Below, one piece after another: positions 1-11,760 of a DNA stretch of 64,000 nucleotides. A model generated the notes under the pieces. That model ran no database searches, was not told where the DNA came from, and was given only the letters and a program-made list of their open reading frames with translations. Both the position numbers and the translations under genes were made by a program. Location of the stretch: assembly GCA_963377175.1 (NCBI GenBank), contig CAUJNA010001624.1:115001-179000 (forward strand), read 5' to 3'. The first letter of the stretch is position 1. Every line of letters starts with the position of its first letter. The DNA is from Effrenium voratum. Taxonomy: Eukaryota; Sar; Dinophyceae; Suessiales; Symbiodiniaceae.

Positions 1-57
1 TTCAGCATCGGCACAGGCACCAGCCCAGTCGTGTCGAAGGGCAGAGGCGCCTTGCAG
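1..57 (-). CDS. Candidate partial exon at the window edge
   Basis: After a pyrimidine-rich acceptor ending GCGCGAG the preferred frame reads CKAPLPFDTTGLVPVPML and runs off the left edge. CKA also occurs just before the donor of the retropepsin exon at 1.6 kb, so this may be the next exon of the same gene. Two other frames are open, so the reading is tentative. Confidence 0.3.
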   Translation of the reverse strand, partial: MQGASALRHDWAGACADAE

Positions 58-1440
58 CTCGCGCGACAAGGCAAAGCGAGGTCCCAGGGAAGTGAGTCTG
101 GACGCTCGAGAAATGTTGCCCGAGCAAATTGAGTTTAGTTCCAATTTTGTCAGGACTTGAAGGTCTCCTTTTGGGTTGAGGGCCTAAGGGGGAATTAAGC
201 CCCTTTTGGCTGTTAAGCCGGGCTGGGGGAGGTAGTTTGACGTTTGCCCTACCATCTCACAAGCAGTACGCAATCCCCTTCGCGGAGATCAACTGTCGGA
301 AAGCGGGCCTGGGCACTTCCGTGTTTGTTCGCAGGAAGGTAGACCAAAGAGAATCTTGGAGTCTGCAAACACAAACAGAGTGGCTGTTTCCCCAAGATAT
401 TCTTTCCAGGTTGATATCAAGGCCAGAGGAAGTAACATACTGCGTCCCTCCAACAACCAAAATAAGGAGGGCCACGGAAACAACACGGCGATCTTACCGC
501 AGCGCACACGCGTTTTGGAGTGTGAAGGCCAAAGAAACATCTCTGGTTTCTGCAACTTTTACTATAATTGCAAAAGCTAAAATGAGGGATCCCCAAGTAA
601 AGGACCTTTATCATGGTGAGCTCGTTATACCCCCAAGTGCTCGCAATAACATAGGCAGATGGCAGAGATGACAAAGCTAAGGATGACACAAGGATCATAA
701 ACGGTCAGGCTTTGTTTTGTCCACCGGCCGCATCAAACGCTTCCCAGTTGCAACCAGTGACAATATGCTGGGTTCCGGGATGCATGATGTCCTTTGGTGC
801 AAGCCCGGAACCCGACCCATTCAGGTCCCCTCAACCTGGGGCACTTCGCACCCTTCCCGTTCCCAAATCAGCAAGTCGCATTGACGCAAGCGGGAGGCCT
901 TGCGGTCCTTTGGAGCTGTAGCGATGCGCGCCTGGCAAACATGACTGCTTGTGACGGAACAAGTCTCCGGAATCAACCCTCTTGTCTCCGTGAATTCCCA
1001 TCATTCACTAACATGACAAATAAAAGAACTCGACCAGCAAGAAACAAGCTTGCATCATCGCCAAGCCCTCTAGGGTTGCCTGAATGCTTTGCCAATTCAT
1101 CTGTTCCTCGTCCCCCGATTGTTTCCTTTCCCGGTTTTTGCTCCCCCCAGCGGTGGTTGTTTTCCGGCCACTGTTTCTGGGCTCGGACTTCGTTGGTCAA
1201 ATCCGTCGCCATTCCGGTTCTCGCCGGCGAGTTTGTCTCCAAAGAGGGAACCTCAAAAGGTTGCCTGTCCTTTTGGTGTCCCTTTCACGCAACCCAAAAC
1301 TAACACAAAAAGGACACAGAAAAATATCAGTGACTTTCTCTACATCTCTTCAACCCGCCTGTGTCAACAAACAGTTCTAGTCCAAAAATCCGCTACCAAA
1401 TAGATCCATATAAAGAAGAACGGGAAACCCAAATTGTTTG

Positions 1441-1541
1441 GGCTGTCCTCAGACGCCCTGCTAAAAGTTCCACTTTAGTGGTTTAAATGGACACCACCCC
1501 TGAACCAACTAAAAAAAACAAAAAAAAACCTAAGGAATCGC
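1441..1541. repeat. Intronic repeat family F8, copy A
   Basis: GGCTGTCCTCAGACGCCCTG, then CTAAAAGTT ... TTTAGTGG, then an A-rich tail CTAAAAAAAACAAAAAAAAC, then CTAAGGAAT. Other copies are at 35.44, 37.42 and 59.56 kb. In gene orientation the A-rich tail becomes a T-run directly after the donor of the retropepsin exon. Confidence 0.7.
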
Positions 1542-1544
1542 CAC

Positions 1545-1637
1545 GGCTGGGATCGCCTTGCAGCCTTTGATGTCGAAGTCCCAGTCGAAGAGCGTCAGGA
1601 AGTCCAGGCCCAAGATCCCAGCGCAGCCCACCGGCAC
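1545..1637 (-). CDS. Exon with retropepsin-like aspartic protease motif
   Basis: Exactly 31 codons from acceptor CGCTTCTGAG to a GT donor (GCC|GTGGCG): VPVGCAGILGLDFLTLFDWD, then FDIKGCKAIPA. The ILGLDFL-x-x-FD wording matches the conserved C-terminal motif of single-lobe retropepsin-like proteases (clan AA), in which the hydrophobic ILG supports the active-site loop. The catalytic D-T/S-G exon should lie further 5' (higher coordinates) and was not found. An in-frame TAG follows 13 bp later, so it could also be terminal. A repeat element abuts the donor. Confidence 0.65.
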
Positions 1638-3160
1638 CTCAGAAGCGGCGGGTTTCAGGGATCGCTTTTGGTGTGCGCTTCAACCAACCCGTAAAGGGCA
1701 CCCTCATAACACACGTCCAGAAGTGGGTTGAAGGACAGGAGTGTGGTTGGGGAAAACGCAGGAACTTGCTTGAGGAGGACATTGTGCTTGAGGAAAAAAA
1801 GGCTTGGGAGGGGTGGGGCAATCTAGGTTACAGCTGGAGGTGGTTGTGGAAATTGTTTGGCAAGTGCCTCAGATTTGGTGGGACATTTTGGTGGGACACT
1901 TTGGTGGGACATTGGTGGGACATGTTGGTGAGTCCCCCTTCTCGTGCCCAAATGGACCATAGACCTGGTAAAGCGAGGTGGGTCTGAGAGAAAGCTCCCT
2001 GAAAGTGCTGGAAATGCACACAAGAAGCAAACATAGGCGCATGGGCTTTTTTGCTTGCTAGGTAAACGGCCAACAGCGCCAGGGTATGCCTTTTGTTTTA
2101 ATGTTCAAACGGTTGATTGCTCCGGGCCAAAATACACTGTTTTACACTGTTTTGCAAACACCCATGCCTTCTCTGCTTTTTTGACCCAGGGGCAAAATTG
2201 AAAGCTAAAGGTGTTGGCCATGTGTCAAGAGAAGGGGAGGGATAAAAACCGTGGATAAATGAAGCCCTGGTTGATTCATGGGGTGGCAACCCCATCCTTT
2301 TCTTCTTGAGCCAACAATTCCCTATCCACAAGTGGTATGAGTCCGGGGCCAACATCAATCAGATAGTCCATGTGTCTTCCGTGTTGAATCATGTGGTATT
2401 CTTGGAAGCGATCCGACACCCATCCTCAGGATCATTCACCAGGTCGCGAACAACACCTCATGCCTCCCAGGTCTGTGCCATCGAAACCGCTAGTGACAAA
2501 CTCAGATGTTGTAGTTGCTACTAACTTGGTTGATATGAGCGGGTAGCAACCAACATATGCCCCTGGTAGGGTGCTGTGCCTTCATTTCGTTTGCCTCTTA
2601 TCGGGGAAACCAAACAAGAAGAAACGAGACCAGCATTTGAGCAGAACGACCAGTCTCACTTGCAGAGCGCCTGGCCCAAAAAGTCCAAGCTTAGCCACTG
2701 AAATGGGTGTGTCTTTCTTAGAGTTGGCACGTACGCTTCTTGGGTTGCTTGAAAGGGACACCGAAAAGGAAAACCACCTAAAATGGGGGGGTAATAGGGG
2801 TCCCCATATCTCACGACACGCCCAAATGGTCTGAGTATAAAGACTTGAGCAAATATGCGGGCCTGCTGGAGCGGGGTTGCTAAACAATGCTTTATTTTTT
2901 TTGTGGTGTCTTTCCATTGAGGGGGTGGAAACACAGCAAGCTGAACCAAAAACCCTCTGGACATGATTTAGGTGGGGATTTGTGTCCCCCGCTTTTTTGA
3001 GGTTGGGCTCCCTAAAATCCATTGCCACATACCGAGTTTTTCCACTAAGGACCCAAGGACCTTGATTTCTTAGAATGCCAGTGAGCGATCGGATTCCGAT
3101 CGATCCTCAGCAATCGGATCTATGGACCAAACAAGTAGACAAACGTCTTCCCGAAGGAGT

Positions 3161-3240
3161 TGATGGGCCACAAAAAGTCCAACTTGTTTGTATACCACTA
3201 GAATGGTCCTGCCAAAAAGTTACACATCCAGGAACGCAGG
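3161..3240. repeat. Repeat family F9, copy C
   Basis: TGATGGGCCACAAAAAGTCC, AACTTGTTTGTATACCACTA, GAATGGTCCTGCCAAAAAGT, CATCCAGGAA. Shows that the family also occurs outside the channel gene. Confidence 0.55.
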
Positions 3241-3791
3241 AAGAGAGTAGACCAATAAAGGGATGACCAGAGTGATCAAAAGGTCCACTGCATCGGATGA
3301 CCATTGCGGAACACCACGAAAAATACGATATGTGTCACTAAATGGCAAAGTGTATTTGTAGTCGAAACTGGGGGCCTTTAAGGGACTACTGATCAAACCT
3401 TACTTTGAACAAAGGTATTGCCGCCGGGTTGCTGGCAGCTCCTGGCTCGCAGGGATGGTTGCGATGACCACCTAGCCACGGATGGATGCACCAGAAGGAC
3501 CGCCACAAAAAAGAAGCACCGAAAGAAAAGCTCAAACTGCCTGGGATCGTGTCCCCAAGGGAACCATGTAGCACCCCCCCCAAGGGAAGCTGTGTAGCAC
3601 CGTGCTTTCAGTTGCACCAAACTTTCCCCAAACTGAAGGCTTCTTTGTTTTGCTGAAAGATGAGAATAGCCTGAGGGTGGCAGCTTCAAGGTTAAAACAT
3701 GCTAAAACTGGGTTGACCAGCTGTGGACTCCGGTCCTTGATTCTTGTTCTTGTAGGGACCAAGTCCTTTCTGGCTTGTGCCCTTGCAAAAG

Positions 3792-3837
3792 CTCAACCTT
3801 GTAGCGGGCGACCATGGTCGCCCGCTACAAGGTTGAG
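3792..3837. repeat. Perfect 46-bp palindrome
   Basis: Left arm CTCAACCTTGTAGCGGGCGA-CCA, right arm its exact reverse complement, with the centre CCATGG and no loop. No coding context. It could form a cruciform or be a trimmed foldback element. Confidence 0.9.
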
Positions 3838-5825
3838 TTGTGCGCATCTTAAACGTCTAGAAAGCCAAGCATACGGCTGGACAACTCCAGGATGAGGTTT
3901 GTGTTGTTCCATGACATTTCTCGAAAGGCACTCCAGACTCACTCACTCGTCCGAAGGCTTTCAAACCTTGGAGGAAACATCCTCGCGAGGGTCGTGGTCA
4001 TGGCCCCCTCAACTTGGTTGGCTAAACCGCCATGAGGGGTTGAAGACCTAGCTTTTCCGGGTGTGACCACAGCATGTCCTGAATTTCCACGGCTCTACAA
4101 AACGTTTCGGGTGATGAAAGAGAAGAAGCAGGCATGAAGGGAAGGGGAAGCAGGAAGTGGGTCTTGTCCCACTCCTCTGCCCCCATCTTAGCATAGAACA
4201 ACCTGCGCCGGAAGGAAAGGATACTGGTAGTGTCCAAAATAGAACAGAGGTTCCAACAGCCGAAATAGCCTCTGAGTCGTTGGCAGCCGAAACAGGCGCT
4301 GGCCGTCCCCTTCAAGATGTGCTTTGTCCAAGAATCAAGCACCTGGAGTAGCCAAGACCAGTTCAAATGGGCTACGCCCAAATTTTACAATGGTTGCTGT
4401 CCTTTTGGTTTGCCTTCAAATACCAACTAAACAGGGGTCCGCCAACTTGAGAAACTCATATCTTGCAGGAAGTTTCCCTAGGTCGCGTTTAAAAAACACG
4501 ACCAGTTGCCAAAAGGCAGAGTACTTTAAGCTCATCACAAAGGGCCATTACTCAAGGGAATTTACCCAACCTAAACCCCCTCGTGGGTCAAAAAGGAGCC
4601 TTCACATGGGGAAACAAATGCTCAATTTCGAACAAACGGGGGTCACAAGGTTCAGGGGGCCTGCCTATCTGCCTTATTCCCTTGCAAGTCGAACGAGCGG
4701 AGCGATTGCTTCCGCTCGGAGCCTCGCCAACCTCTATCTTGCCTCAAAGGCAGCCATGGGATGGGTCTTGAAATCAGGAACGCAAATATATCTCTCATGT
4801 GTGCTTTAAAGCTAGAACAAAGAGCAAGGCTCACGCGAGGAAAGGAATGACACATGCTTTCGTATTCTCTCTCTTGAAAAGCTCTCAAACACTGCCATGT
4901 ACCGTCAATCAATCAATGTGAGCATCGCTCATGCGATAGAAAGAGACATCATCTCAACGCTATTCTGCTGACTTCCCCTCCTTCTTTGACGGAAGATTGC
5001 GCAAGGAGAAAGCATGTCCAAAGGCTCCTGGGGAATCCCTGGATTCATTCTCACATTCCCTACTGAGCACCAGAAAGCTAATTATTGTCAGTGCTGCACT
5101 CCAAAGTGTGGCAAGAAATTGGTGTGCTGACGCACGCCAGACTTCGATTTCCCCACCCCCTACAATAGGTGGGGTACAAAGTTCCGCTCAAACACTCCTG
5201 GAAGAACTCGGAGGAGGAAAACTAAAGGCCTTCCCCAGGGTCTGCTCCGATCGAACCTTGGGAAGGGTTACACATTGAGTTGTGAGAACCCGGATTTCCA
5301 TGTGGCGAAAACCCTGGTGAGTGTGTGAACTCTCAAGATGCCGTTTGTCTTGGTGGGTTTTCCCTTCAAGCCAACCCCCAAAAGGGTCCCTCACACCAAT
5401 TAACCTGGAACCCGCCGGAAAATCAATCGGTGGCTGAAAGGAGTCCTCCTAATGGTCCTGGGTTGCTTGTGTGTGTGTCAACGCTAGCTCCCACCCACCC
5501 CCCTTCCCAAAACAAAACAACAACAAGCACCGCATGGATAGGTGGGTTTAAAGGGAAACCAAACAAAGACAGCCCTGATGTGGTATCCCCAACAGCCCAG
5601 GTGGGACCCCCTGCAACCGAATCTCCGGAACCCTCCCTGAACGCTGGCCCAAACCACCCCGATGCTTATTTGGCCTATCGACCCCATAGCTTTCAGCTGT
5701 CGGGGAAAAATAACAAAACGACACAAAATGGGCGGCTTGTCGTTTGACTTCCCCTTACCACCCAAAAGAGGTGCCCCTCAACAAATTCGACCACCACACA
5801 AGGCCAGCCACCTGTACAACCCCTC

Positions 5826-5960
5826 TTATATACAGCGTATATACCCTGATATACTTATATCTATACATACACATATACATATATACATCTACTATACATA
5901 CATGCATATATCATACATACGTACACACACACATATATCTATATCTATATCTCTATACAC
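5826..5960. repeat. TA/CATA microsatellite
   Basis: Alternating TATA, CATATA and CACACA units. Lies about 80 bp downstream, in gene orientation, of the candidate exon at 6.05-6.15 kb. Confidence 0.85.
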
Positions 5961-6047
5961 GTGTACAGTTCTACCCCCTGTCCAGGCCATTTTTATACCC
6001 CTTACATCGCCCCTTACACGACCTTGCCCTTGGCATCGCCACATGAC

Positions 6048-6148
6048 CTGCGGCCATCTCATCTCTTCGGGGCTTCGGGCCATCCGCCATCCAGGCGTTG
6101 CTAATCACGGCCTCCTTGATGCCGACCCCCGGAGCCTTTCGCGCTGGA
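6048..6148 (-). CDS. Candidate exon of unknown function
   Basis: One base, then PARKAPGVGIKEAVISNAWM, then ADGPKPRRDEMAA, then one base. Acceptor GGACTCAG, donor GT (GCAG|GTCATG). It is GC-rich, and immediately upstream in gene orientation (6,197-6,370) is an extremely AT-rich island, so the border is sharp. No family recognised. It may belong with the retropepsin exon at 1.6 kb. Confidence 0.45.
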
Positions 6149-6196
6149 CTGAGTCCGTGGGTTGGAAATGCACCGAGTTTTGGGTGGCGCACAAAT

Positions 6197-6370
6197 GATT
6201 TAATATTTAATAGAATTCTGAAAATTTAATATTTAAATTTGGCTATAATTTAGATATATAAAAATATATGAAATTTATATTAAAAATTGTTTTGACCATT
6301 TAATATTCAATTTGGATATAGTTTTATATATTTAAATATATATAATAAAACTACAGCCAAATATAATATT
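6197..6370. other. Extremely AT-rich island
   Basis: About 170 bp made almost only of A and T (TTTAATATTTAATAG ... ATATATAATAAAAC), bordered by ordinary sequence on both sides and 50 bp from a GC-rich exon candidate. It contains two TTTAATATT(T/C)AA-type units in direct orientation. Could be an organelle-derived insert, a MITE core or a scaffold attachment region. Nothing decides between these. Confidence 0.7.
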
Positions 6371-9300
6371 CAATAGGCCTCCAAAAAAGCCCGGAGCCGA
6401 AAAAAGGGTGGCCCTGGGAAGTGGAAACATGGAGCAAAACCTGCGTAAGCCCGGATGGATGGATGGTTTTCTTCGGGGGCATTCCACACTCATAAGGCCC
6501 CCAGCGCCAGTATGGGGAAATGAACAGCCTCAATCGAAACCTGGCATCTGCATAGAACATGTTGCAGGCACACCAAGCCAGAAAGATCGGGTCAAATAAA
6601 AACCTCCAAATTGGTGGCTGCCCTTTTCCCTCGAGCCAACCTAACCCGGAGCCGCCCCTCGCCCTGGCTGGCCGTTTGCTTCGATGCCGCAACTGGGTTT
6701 CAGCGGTTGCGCTGCCGCGGAGATCAATCAGAACCCCAAACTTGACCGACCAGCGTGGCGGTTTTGTGGGGGTTGCACTGCACCCAACTGTCAGAATTTC
6801 GGTGTCAGCCTTTGTCTTCTGCAAAAAATGGGTGGCCCAAAAAACATAGGCCTAAATAGGCCTAGTCAGTTGTTGTCTGCTTCAAAAAACTGGAGGCCCT
6901 AAAAGACATAGGCCTATCACAGAGCTCATACAGCCCCTCAAACGTTCTGTGCTTTATAGAAGTGCCCCCGGCAGGTGATATCTCTCTGGCCGTGAAACGC
7001 ATTCAACTTGTCGGCGAGTTGGAGATCTGGGTCTGGAGATCCGACGGGAATCGTTGCCCCCAACTCAGCAACTCAAGAAAAACACGCACACCCTATCCCG
7101 TTGCTGCCGAAAGCAAGCCTTCCCGAACGTGAGGAAGGGCTGGAATTGAGGGCCTTACGAAAAGGGATTGATCAACGACACGAGACATAAGGAGAACCGC
7201 CCAAGGGGCAACGAAGCTTCTTTCAAAGACAAGGGCTATCTAAGGGATCCCAAGGGGATGGGATCTGAATCTCTTCTCTCACTTCGGCAGGGAGTTGAAC
7301 AAAAGCTTCGTTGGTTGGTTCAGCAGACCCCCCAAGAAGCATTCCACTATTCTTTGGTGGAATGGTCAGTTCCCAGTCAACGCACAACCAACCTTGGGGA
7401 ATCTCACAATGAGAAAGTGGAGCCCCTCCCGCCCCCACGCAAAAAAACAAAGAAACAAACAAACAAACACACAAGCATCACCTATCTTTTAGACGTGACC
7501 TCGCAAACATGGTTGAAGCAACCCTTTCCTCCCCAGATCTCTTGCAGGAGCTGTGGATACTCACAGCTTCCGGCCCTTAACTGGACGGCGTATCTTCGAT
7601 TCCGAACCGTTCCACCGGCAAGCAAAGCTGTGGCTCAACTGGTTCTTGCGGAAGCCCACGCCCCCTTGACAAATGGTGGTGTGTTCAGCTTCAGGAGGAA
7701 ATCAAACATCCGCACAATTCGGGTTTTGTTCATTTGGAGACAAAGCCCAATTTTACACAAAGAAATGAGCTCTTTTTTGGACCCCCACTGCTCGTCGTAG
7801 TCTTCCCGTCCTCCAAAAGCTACGTTTGGTTTCGGGGGACGCGGGAACTCACTTGCACCTCTGAGCCACGAATAATTTGCTTTTTCCCCTTGGGATGGGA
7901 CAACTGGGGTGTTTTGTTGGGGAACGTGGGTTGTCCTCCCAAGCCCTTCCCTATCCAATTGTGAGCTGCTCCTGTACTTCAATCTACGTTTTCATACTGA
8001 ACGGAAACACTGAAAAACGAGCGGAAACCCTCTCATCGGCATCCCTGGGAGATTCCCTTTTCTGGGTGCACTCCGGGGTTGTATGCTGCGCCTTGCCGGG
8101 TACTTCCCTCTCCCCAAATCAAGAGCCATTTTGGATTTCCAGACTGCGGGCCCGAATCGACATGGAGCTTTCCGGTGGAAGCCCGGGAATATGGAATATT
8201 GAGGGCGAAACCTTCCGATCTCTGCTTTGCAGAGTCGGGAAGAGGACTTCGGTGGTATCTCTCGGAGAAACAAATCTACTGCGAGTTCGGAGAAGCGCCG
8301 GGGGGAGCTTTGTGCCAAGCTTGGTGTGATGTACAGTCACAGGTGGCTTCATCCTTTGGCCGGAGGTCGCACGTGCACACATGGTTGGTTGGAAACGTTC
8401 AAGCTAATTTGCTCATGGGTTTGTGGGGCAAATAACCATCCCCTCATCTGCTCAAGGAAAGACAGCCAGAACACACACACAAGCACAACACCAAAAGATC
8501 GGACACCCTCTCTCTGACTCAGTGTTTAACGAATGCTGGATCACGTTTACAATCTTCACCCATGCCTCCAGCAACCCAGACCGAGTCTGCAAACGGGCGC
8601 CTTGTTGTTGACTGCGGTTCTCTTTCGACACCTTTTCTGGAAACAGGAAGTCCTCGAAAAGGATTTCCACGCTTTGGGCCCTTTGTTTTGCTATTTTGCA
8701 ATAGGGCTAGCTGAGGCCATCAAAAGGTAAACTCATTTGTTGGCGAAGGGAGGCCGCGACAAAGACACTTGTTCCCCAAGAGAACACGGGAACATCGGGT
8801 AAAACTCCTTTGTTTTTGCGGTCTGATAGAAACAAGTCACCCCTTTTGTGGGGATAACCATTCTTGGGGAAACCGCCAAAAACCAGGTGAAAACGGGTAC
8901 TGGGGCTTGGTTGATTCCCATCCAGCTACAAAGTGTCAATTTGATTGCAAGTCCCTTGCTCCGCCACAGCTTGTCAAGAAAGCTCCCGCTCGACATAGAC
9001 TCACGCCACAGACTCAGGTGCAGAATTGGCCTATAGATATGTATGTATGTAAGTAAAGTAAAAGTAAAGTAAAGAAAACTAAAGCAAAGTAATGCAATTT
9101 ATTCATAATATATATATATACAATGTAGATATAACATGAATGACACCTGATACACCTCCCAGTACTGTGTGACGGGAAGGGTCACAATCAGAACTTAGGA
9201 TATGTTTTTGCGGCTGGCAAGCCATTCCTCGAATTGTGGTGCGGGCATCTTCCATACATGGTGTGTGTGCGGTGTTTACTTCACACACATGACATGGCTC

Positions 9301-9420
9301 CGGTAAGCAGCGAGCTGCTTACTCCCTCTCAAAGACACCCATTGGTCGGATGTTACTAACTCAAAGGCTGAATGTCTATGCCCATATATGAACCGCTGAT
9401 ACGGACCCCTAGTTTATGAG
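6371..9420. other. Intronic or intergenic stretch without supported exons
   Basis: A GC-rich block at 6.65-6.76 kb (minus-strand ATAETQLRHRSK after a GCGGCAG acceptor) and one at 8.2-8.32 kb (minus PRRFSELAVDLFLREIPPKS) are weak exon candidates. At about 9,055-9,090 there is an AAGTAAAGTAAA repeat, then a short TA tract. Otherwise nothing seen. Confidence 0.35.
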
Positions 9421-9633
9421 TCAACGGATATGCAGAAACCTAGCCCGCGCAAAGGCTCTACGAAGTTCTGACAGCCTTTCATTGATTTGTTTCTGTTTCA
9501 CACAAAGTCTCCGCAGGTCAAGCACATGTTCTGAGGTGTACGTGGTTAGTTCCAACAAGCGTCCCTCTTGGTCAAAGACATGTTGTCGCCACAAACAGAC
9601 ACGATCAGTTGCAACAGGAGCGACCTTCGGCAA
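9421..9633 (-). CDS. Candidate terminal exon or isolated ORF (helical, ends at a stop)
   Basis: A 70-codon frame ending in TGA at 9,421. The centre reads VFDQEGRLLELTTYTSEHVL and then DLRRLCVKQKQINERLSELR, a good coiled-coil pattern. Codon use is less GC-rich than in the channel exons. It could be the last exon of a gene whose earlier exons are at 10-12 kb, or an old retrocopy. Family not recognised. Confidence 0.35.
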   Translation of the reverse strand: MPKVAPVATDRVCLWRQHVFDQEGRLLELTTYTSEHVLDLRRLCVKQKQINERLSELRRAFARARFLHIR

Positions 9634-10261
9634 AACTGACAGGGCCCAAGAGGAACTCCTGCGGATTTCTGGGGAGTTGTGAGTAGCGCGTTCCCACTGG
9701 TCAAACTATTGCAAGTTCGGCCAACTGCCGGTTTAAAAACGGGCATCTGGAAAACATACCCATGGCCCTGTGTTCTTTAGAAATAGACTCAACAACTGTT
9801 GGGCATCGCCCTGTTGTTTTCCTTAAAAGGCGCTGGTCCGCTCGAAATGAGGCCTCTCGCCAGCAACAAATCGGTCCTGTCCATGGCGTGACTGCGTCCT
9901 TTTTTTTTCCCGCGCGTGTTCCGCGCGTCTTCGGTGTCTTTCACGCGTCCCTTGAGCAAGGTGCAGCTGATCGGTGAACATGTCCAGAGCAGAATTCTGT
10001 GTGTGTGTGTTAAGGTATTATGTTTTTCAGTTGCTACCCCTTTGAGGGCGGCTTAGAAAGTGAACTTCAAAGGGAAACCGGGCGGGGGCCCCTTCATTTA
10101 GAGACAAACATCCGTCTCTCGCCCCAAAAGGTCAGAAGCTCAGGGTTACAGGGCGTACAGGGGAAAGGTTGAACGGTTCAAGAGCAACCAAGAAAGGGGT
10201 CACTGCAATACACTACCAATTTCATTTCGTCTGCGTCCAGAAAAGGTTTCGAACCCAAAAA

Positions 10262-10398
10262 TGAATAGCATCCCCTCTGGCGTGGGAGTGTCCCATCCAA
10301 ATCCAGCTCGGTGAATGACTCCTGGGCTAAGCTTCTAGAGTCCATGCCCGTAGCCTCGGCTGCTCGACGGGACCGTCTCTTGAGACCTTGACTCTTCG
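10262..10398 (-). CDS. Candidate exon (basic helix, GMDSRSLAQESF)
   Basis: After acceptor GGATTTTCCAG the frame reads KSQGLKRRSRRAAEATGMDS, then RSLAQESFTELDLDG. The 3' edge is not resolved and the frame is open to 10,178. ESFTELDLDG recalls half an EF-hand but the loop is incomplete, so I make no domain claim. Weakly supported. Confidence 0.3.
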
Positions 10399-10998
10399 CT
10401 GGAAAATCCGGAGCGATTCGATCCGGTCGTTTAACGGCCAGCTTGAAGAAATGACCAAAATAACTATAGCCGAAGAAGGACTCATCACACCTTTTTTTCG
10501 AAATACCTTCACCGTGAAAGAAGCGCCTCACTCCCTGACTCTAGACGCAACCTCCCCCGAGTCTTGGCTGCTGACCCTCTGCAAACAGTTTGCTTTGTGG
10601 GTCCAATTCGGAAAATCCCAGCTGTTTCGACCAACAAGTTGAAGTTCAAATTGATCCCTTCCCAAATAGATCCATGAAGAATAAAGGAACGGAACATTTC
10701 ACTGGCTGGTGGTTCCTACAACTTCACTTTCGAGGTTGACTCCCCATTCTATTCAACCATCGTTCTGTTCAAAAACCGGCTGTCTCCCCTGGGCTTTTGA
10801 TGGTTTCCTGAAAAGATTCGCTGGGTTCAGAATGGAAATGGAAGGTACCCCTAGACATTTCCTCGTTCCGTTTTTTTTTTTTTCATACGCCGCCGCCGCT
10901 CCTTCAGCGGTCGCCGCCGCTCTTCACCTCGCTCAATCCACGGGGGCGCCGCGCGCGGCGGACTCCGAGGCCCTGCGCGCGAGCCGCGCTTTCCTTAC

Positions 10999-11072
10999 CT
11001 CCGGGGGCAGGAAGAGCTCCGCGAAGCCGGCGCTGCGCCTCGCGAGGAATCGGCCCAGGGTGTGTGCCCAAG
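10999..11072 (-). CDS. Candidate exon of a downstream gene (basic helix)
   Basis: Two bases, then WAHTLGRFLARRSAGFAELF, then LPPE, ending at a near-perfect donor GAG|GTAAGG. The acceptor is uncertain (AG at 11,074, or one within GCGAGGCGCAG). Very GC-rich compared with flanks. The sequence past the donor stays open to a stop at 10,933 only as intron read-through. Function not recognised. Confidence 0.5.
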
Positions 11073-11698
11073 CTCCACGGTGCTCCACGCGTTTCTTTTT
11101 TTGGGGTTCAACCATGTTCCAACCATTTGCGTGTTCGAAGAAAAAAACAAAAACCTAAAAAACAAAAAACATCGTTTGGCTAAGGACAAAACACATGTCG
11201 CCACACTCTCACCAGTCTTCCAGAAATTCAACGTGCAGGAATTGGAGCGGTTCCAGTACAAAGTTACAGGTTCATCCCTGCTGACCCCGCCAGAAGCTCC
11301 CGAGAGGAAGCAGCCGAACATGGAGCGCCCATTTCAAGGGATTGAACAGCCCAGGTTGACATGTAGGACCCTGCCCCCGCGCCCCCTCTGGGGTTTGATT
11401 GGGCCCCTTCCAACAAAAGCAAGCGGCGGTTTGAATGGAAACCCAAACTCGTTTTGACAACCCCTCATGCACTCGCTTCAAGGAACTGGTGGCAGAACAC
11501 CATTCAACAAAAGTTTGAGAACTCAACATGAGTGAGTCTTTTGTAAGGTTGGACCCCCCCCCCCGAAACGAAATGGATTCGGAGTTCCCTTTCCCATGTT
11601 TAAATCACCAAAAAGGGGGTACCTTCGGAAGAAAAAAAGAAGCTCAGAACTGTGGGTCCCATGTTCAGCAAAGTTGTTCTACCCCAGCCTATGCTCAC

Positions 11699-11760
11699 CG
11701 GAGCCGCGATCGCTGGAGAGACGATGTTCCCCATTTGCATGTAGATGTGGTGGATCAAGC
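11699..11760 (-). CDS. Candidate exon of a downstream gene (hydrophobic segment)
   Basis: Two bases, then LIHHIYMQMGNIVSPAIAAP, between acceptor TTTCCCAAG and a strong donor CG|GTGAGC. It lies 1.6 kb beyond the channel stop codon, so it should belong to the next minus-strand gene, or to an alternative 3' end of the channel gene. The hydrophobic IVSPAIAAP could be part of a membrane segment. Family not recognised. Confidence 0.5.

Larger units (their letters stand above)
1638..6047. other. Intronic or intergenic stretch without supported exons
   Basis: Holds the F9 repeat copy at 3.16 kb, the 46 bp palindrome at 3.79 kb, a tandem GGTGGGACA motif at 1,876-1,922, and the edge of the TA microsatellite. 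A GC-rich minus-strand snippet at about 4,685-4,735 (RLARLRAEAIAPLVRLAR) could be an exon, but its donor would have to be GA and I cannot defend it. Confidence 0.4.
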
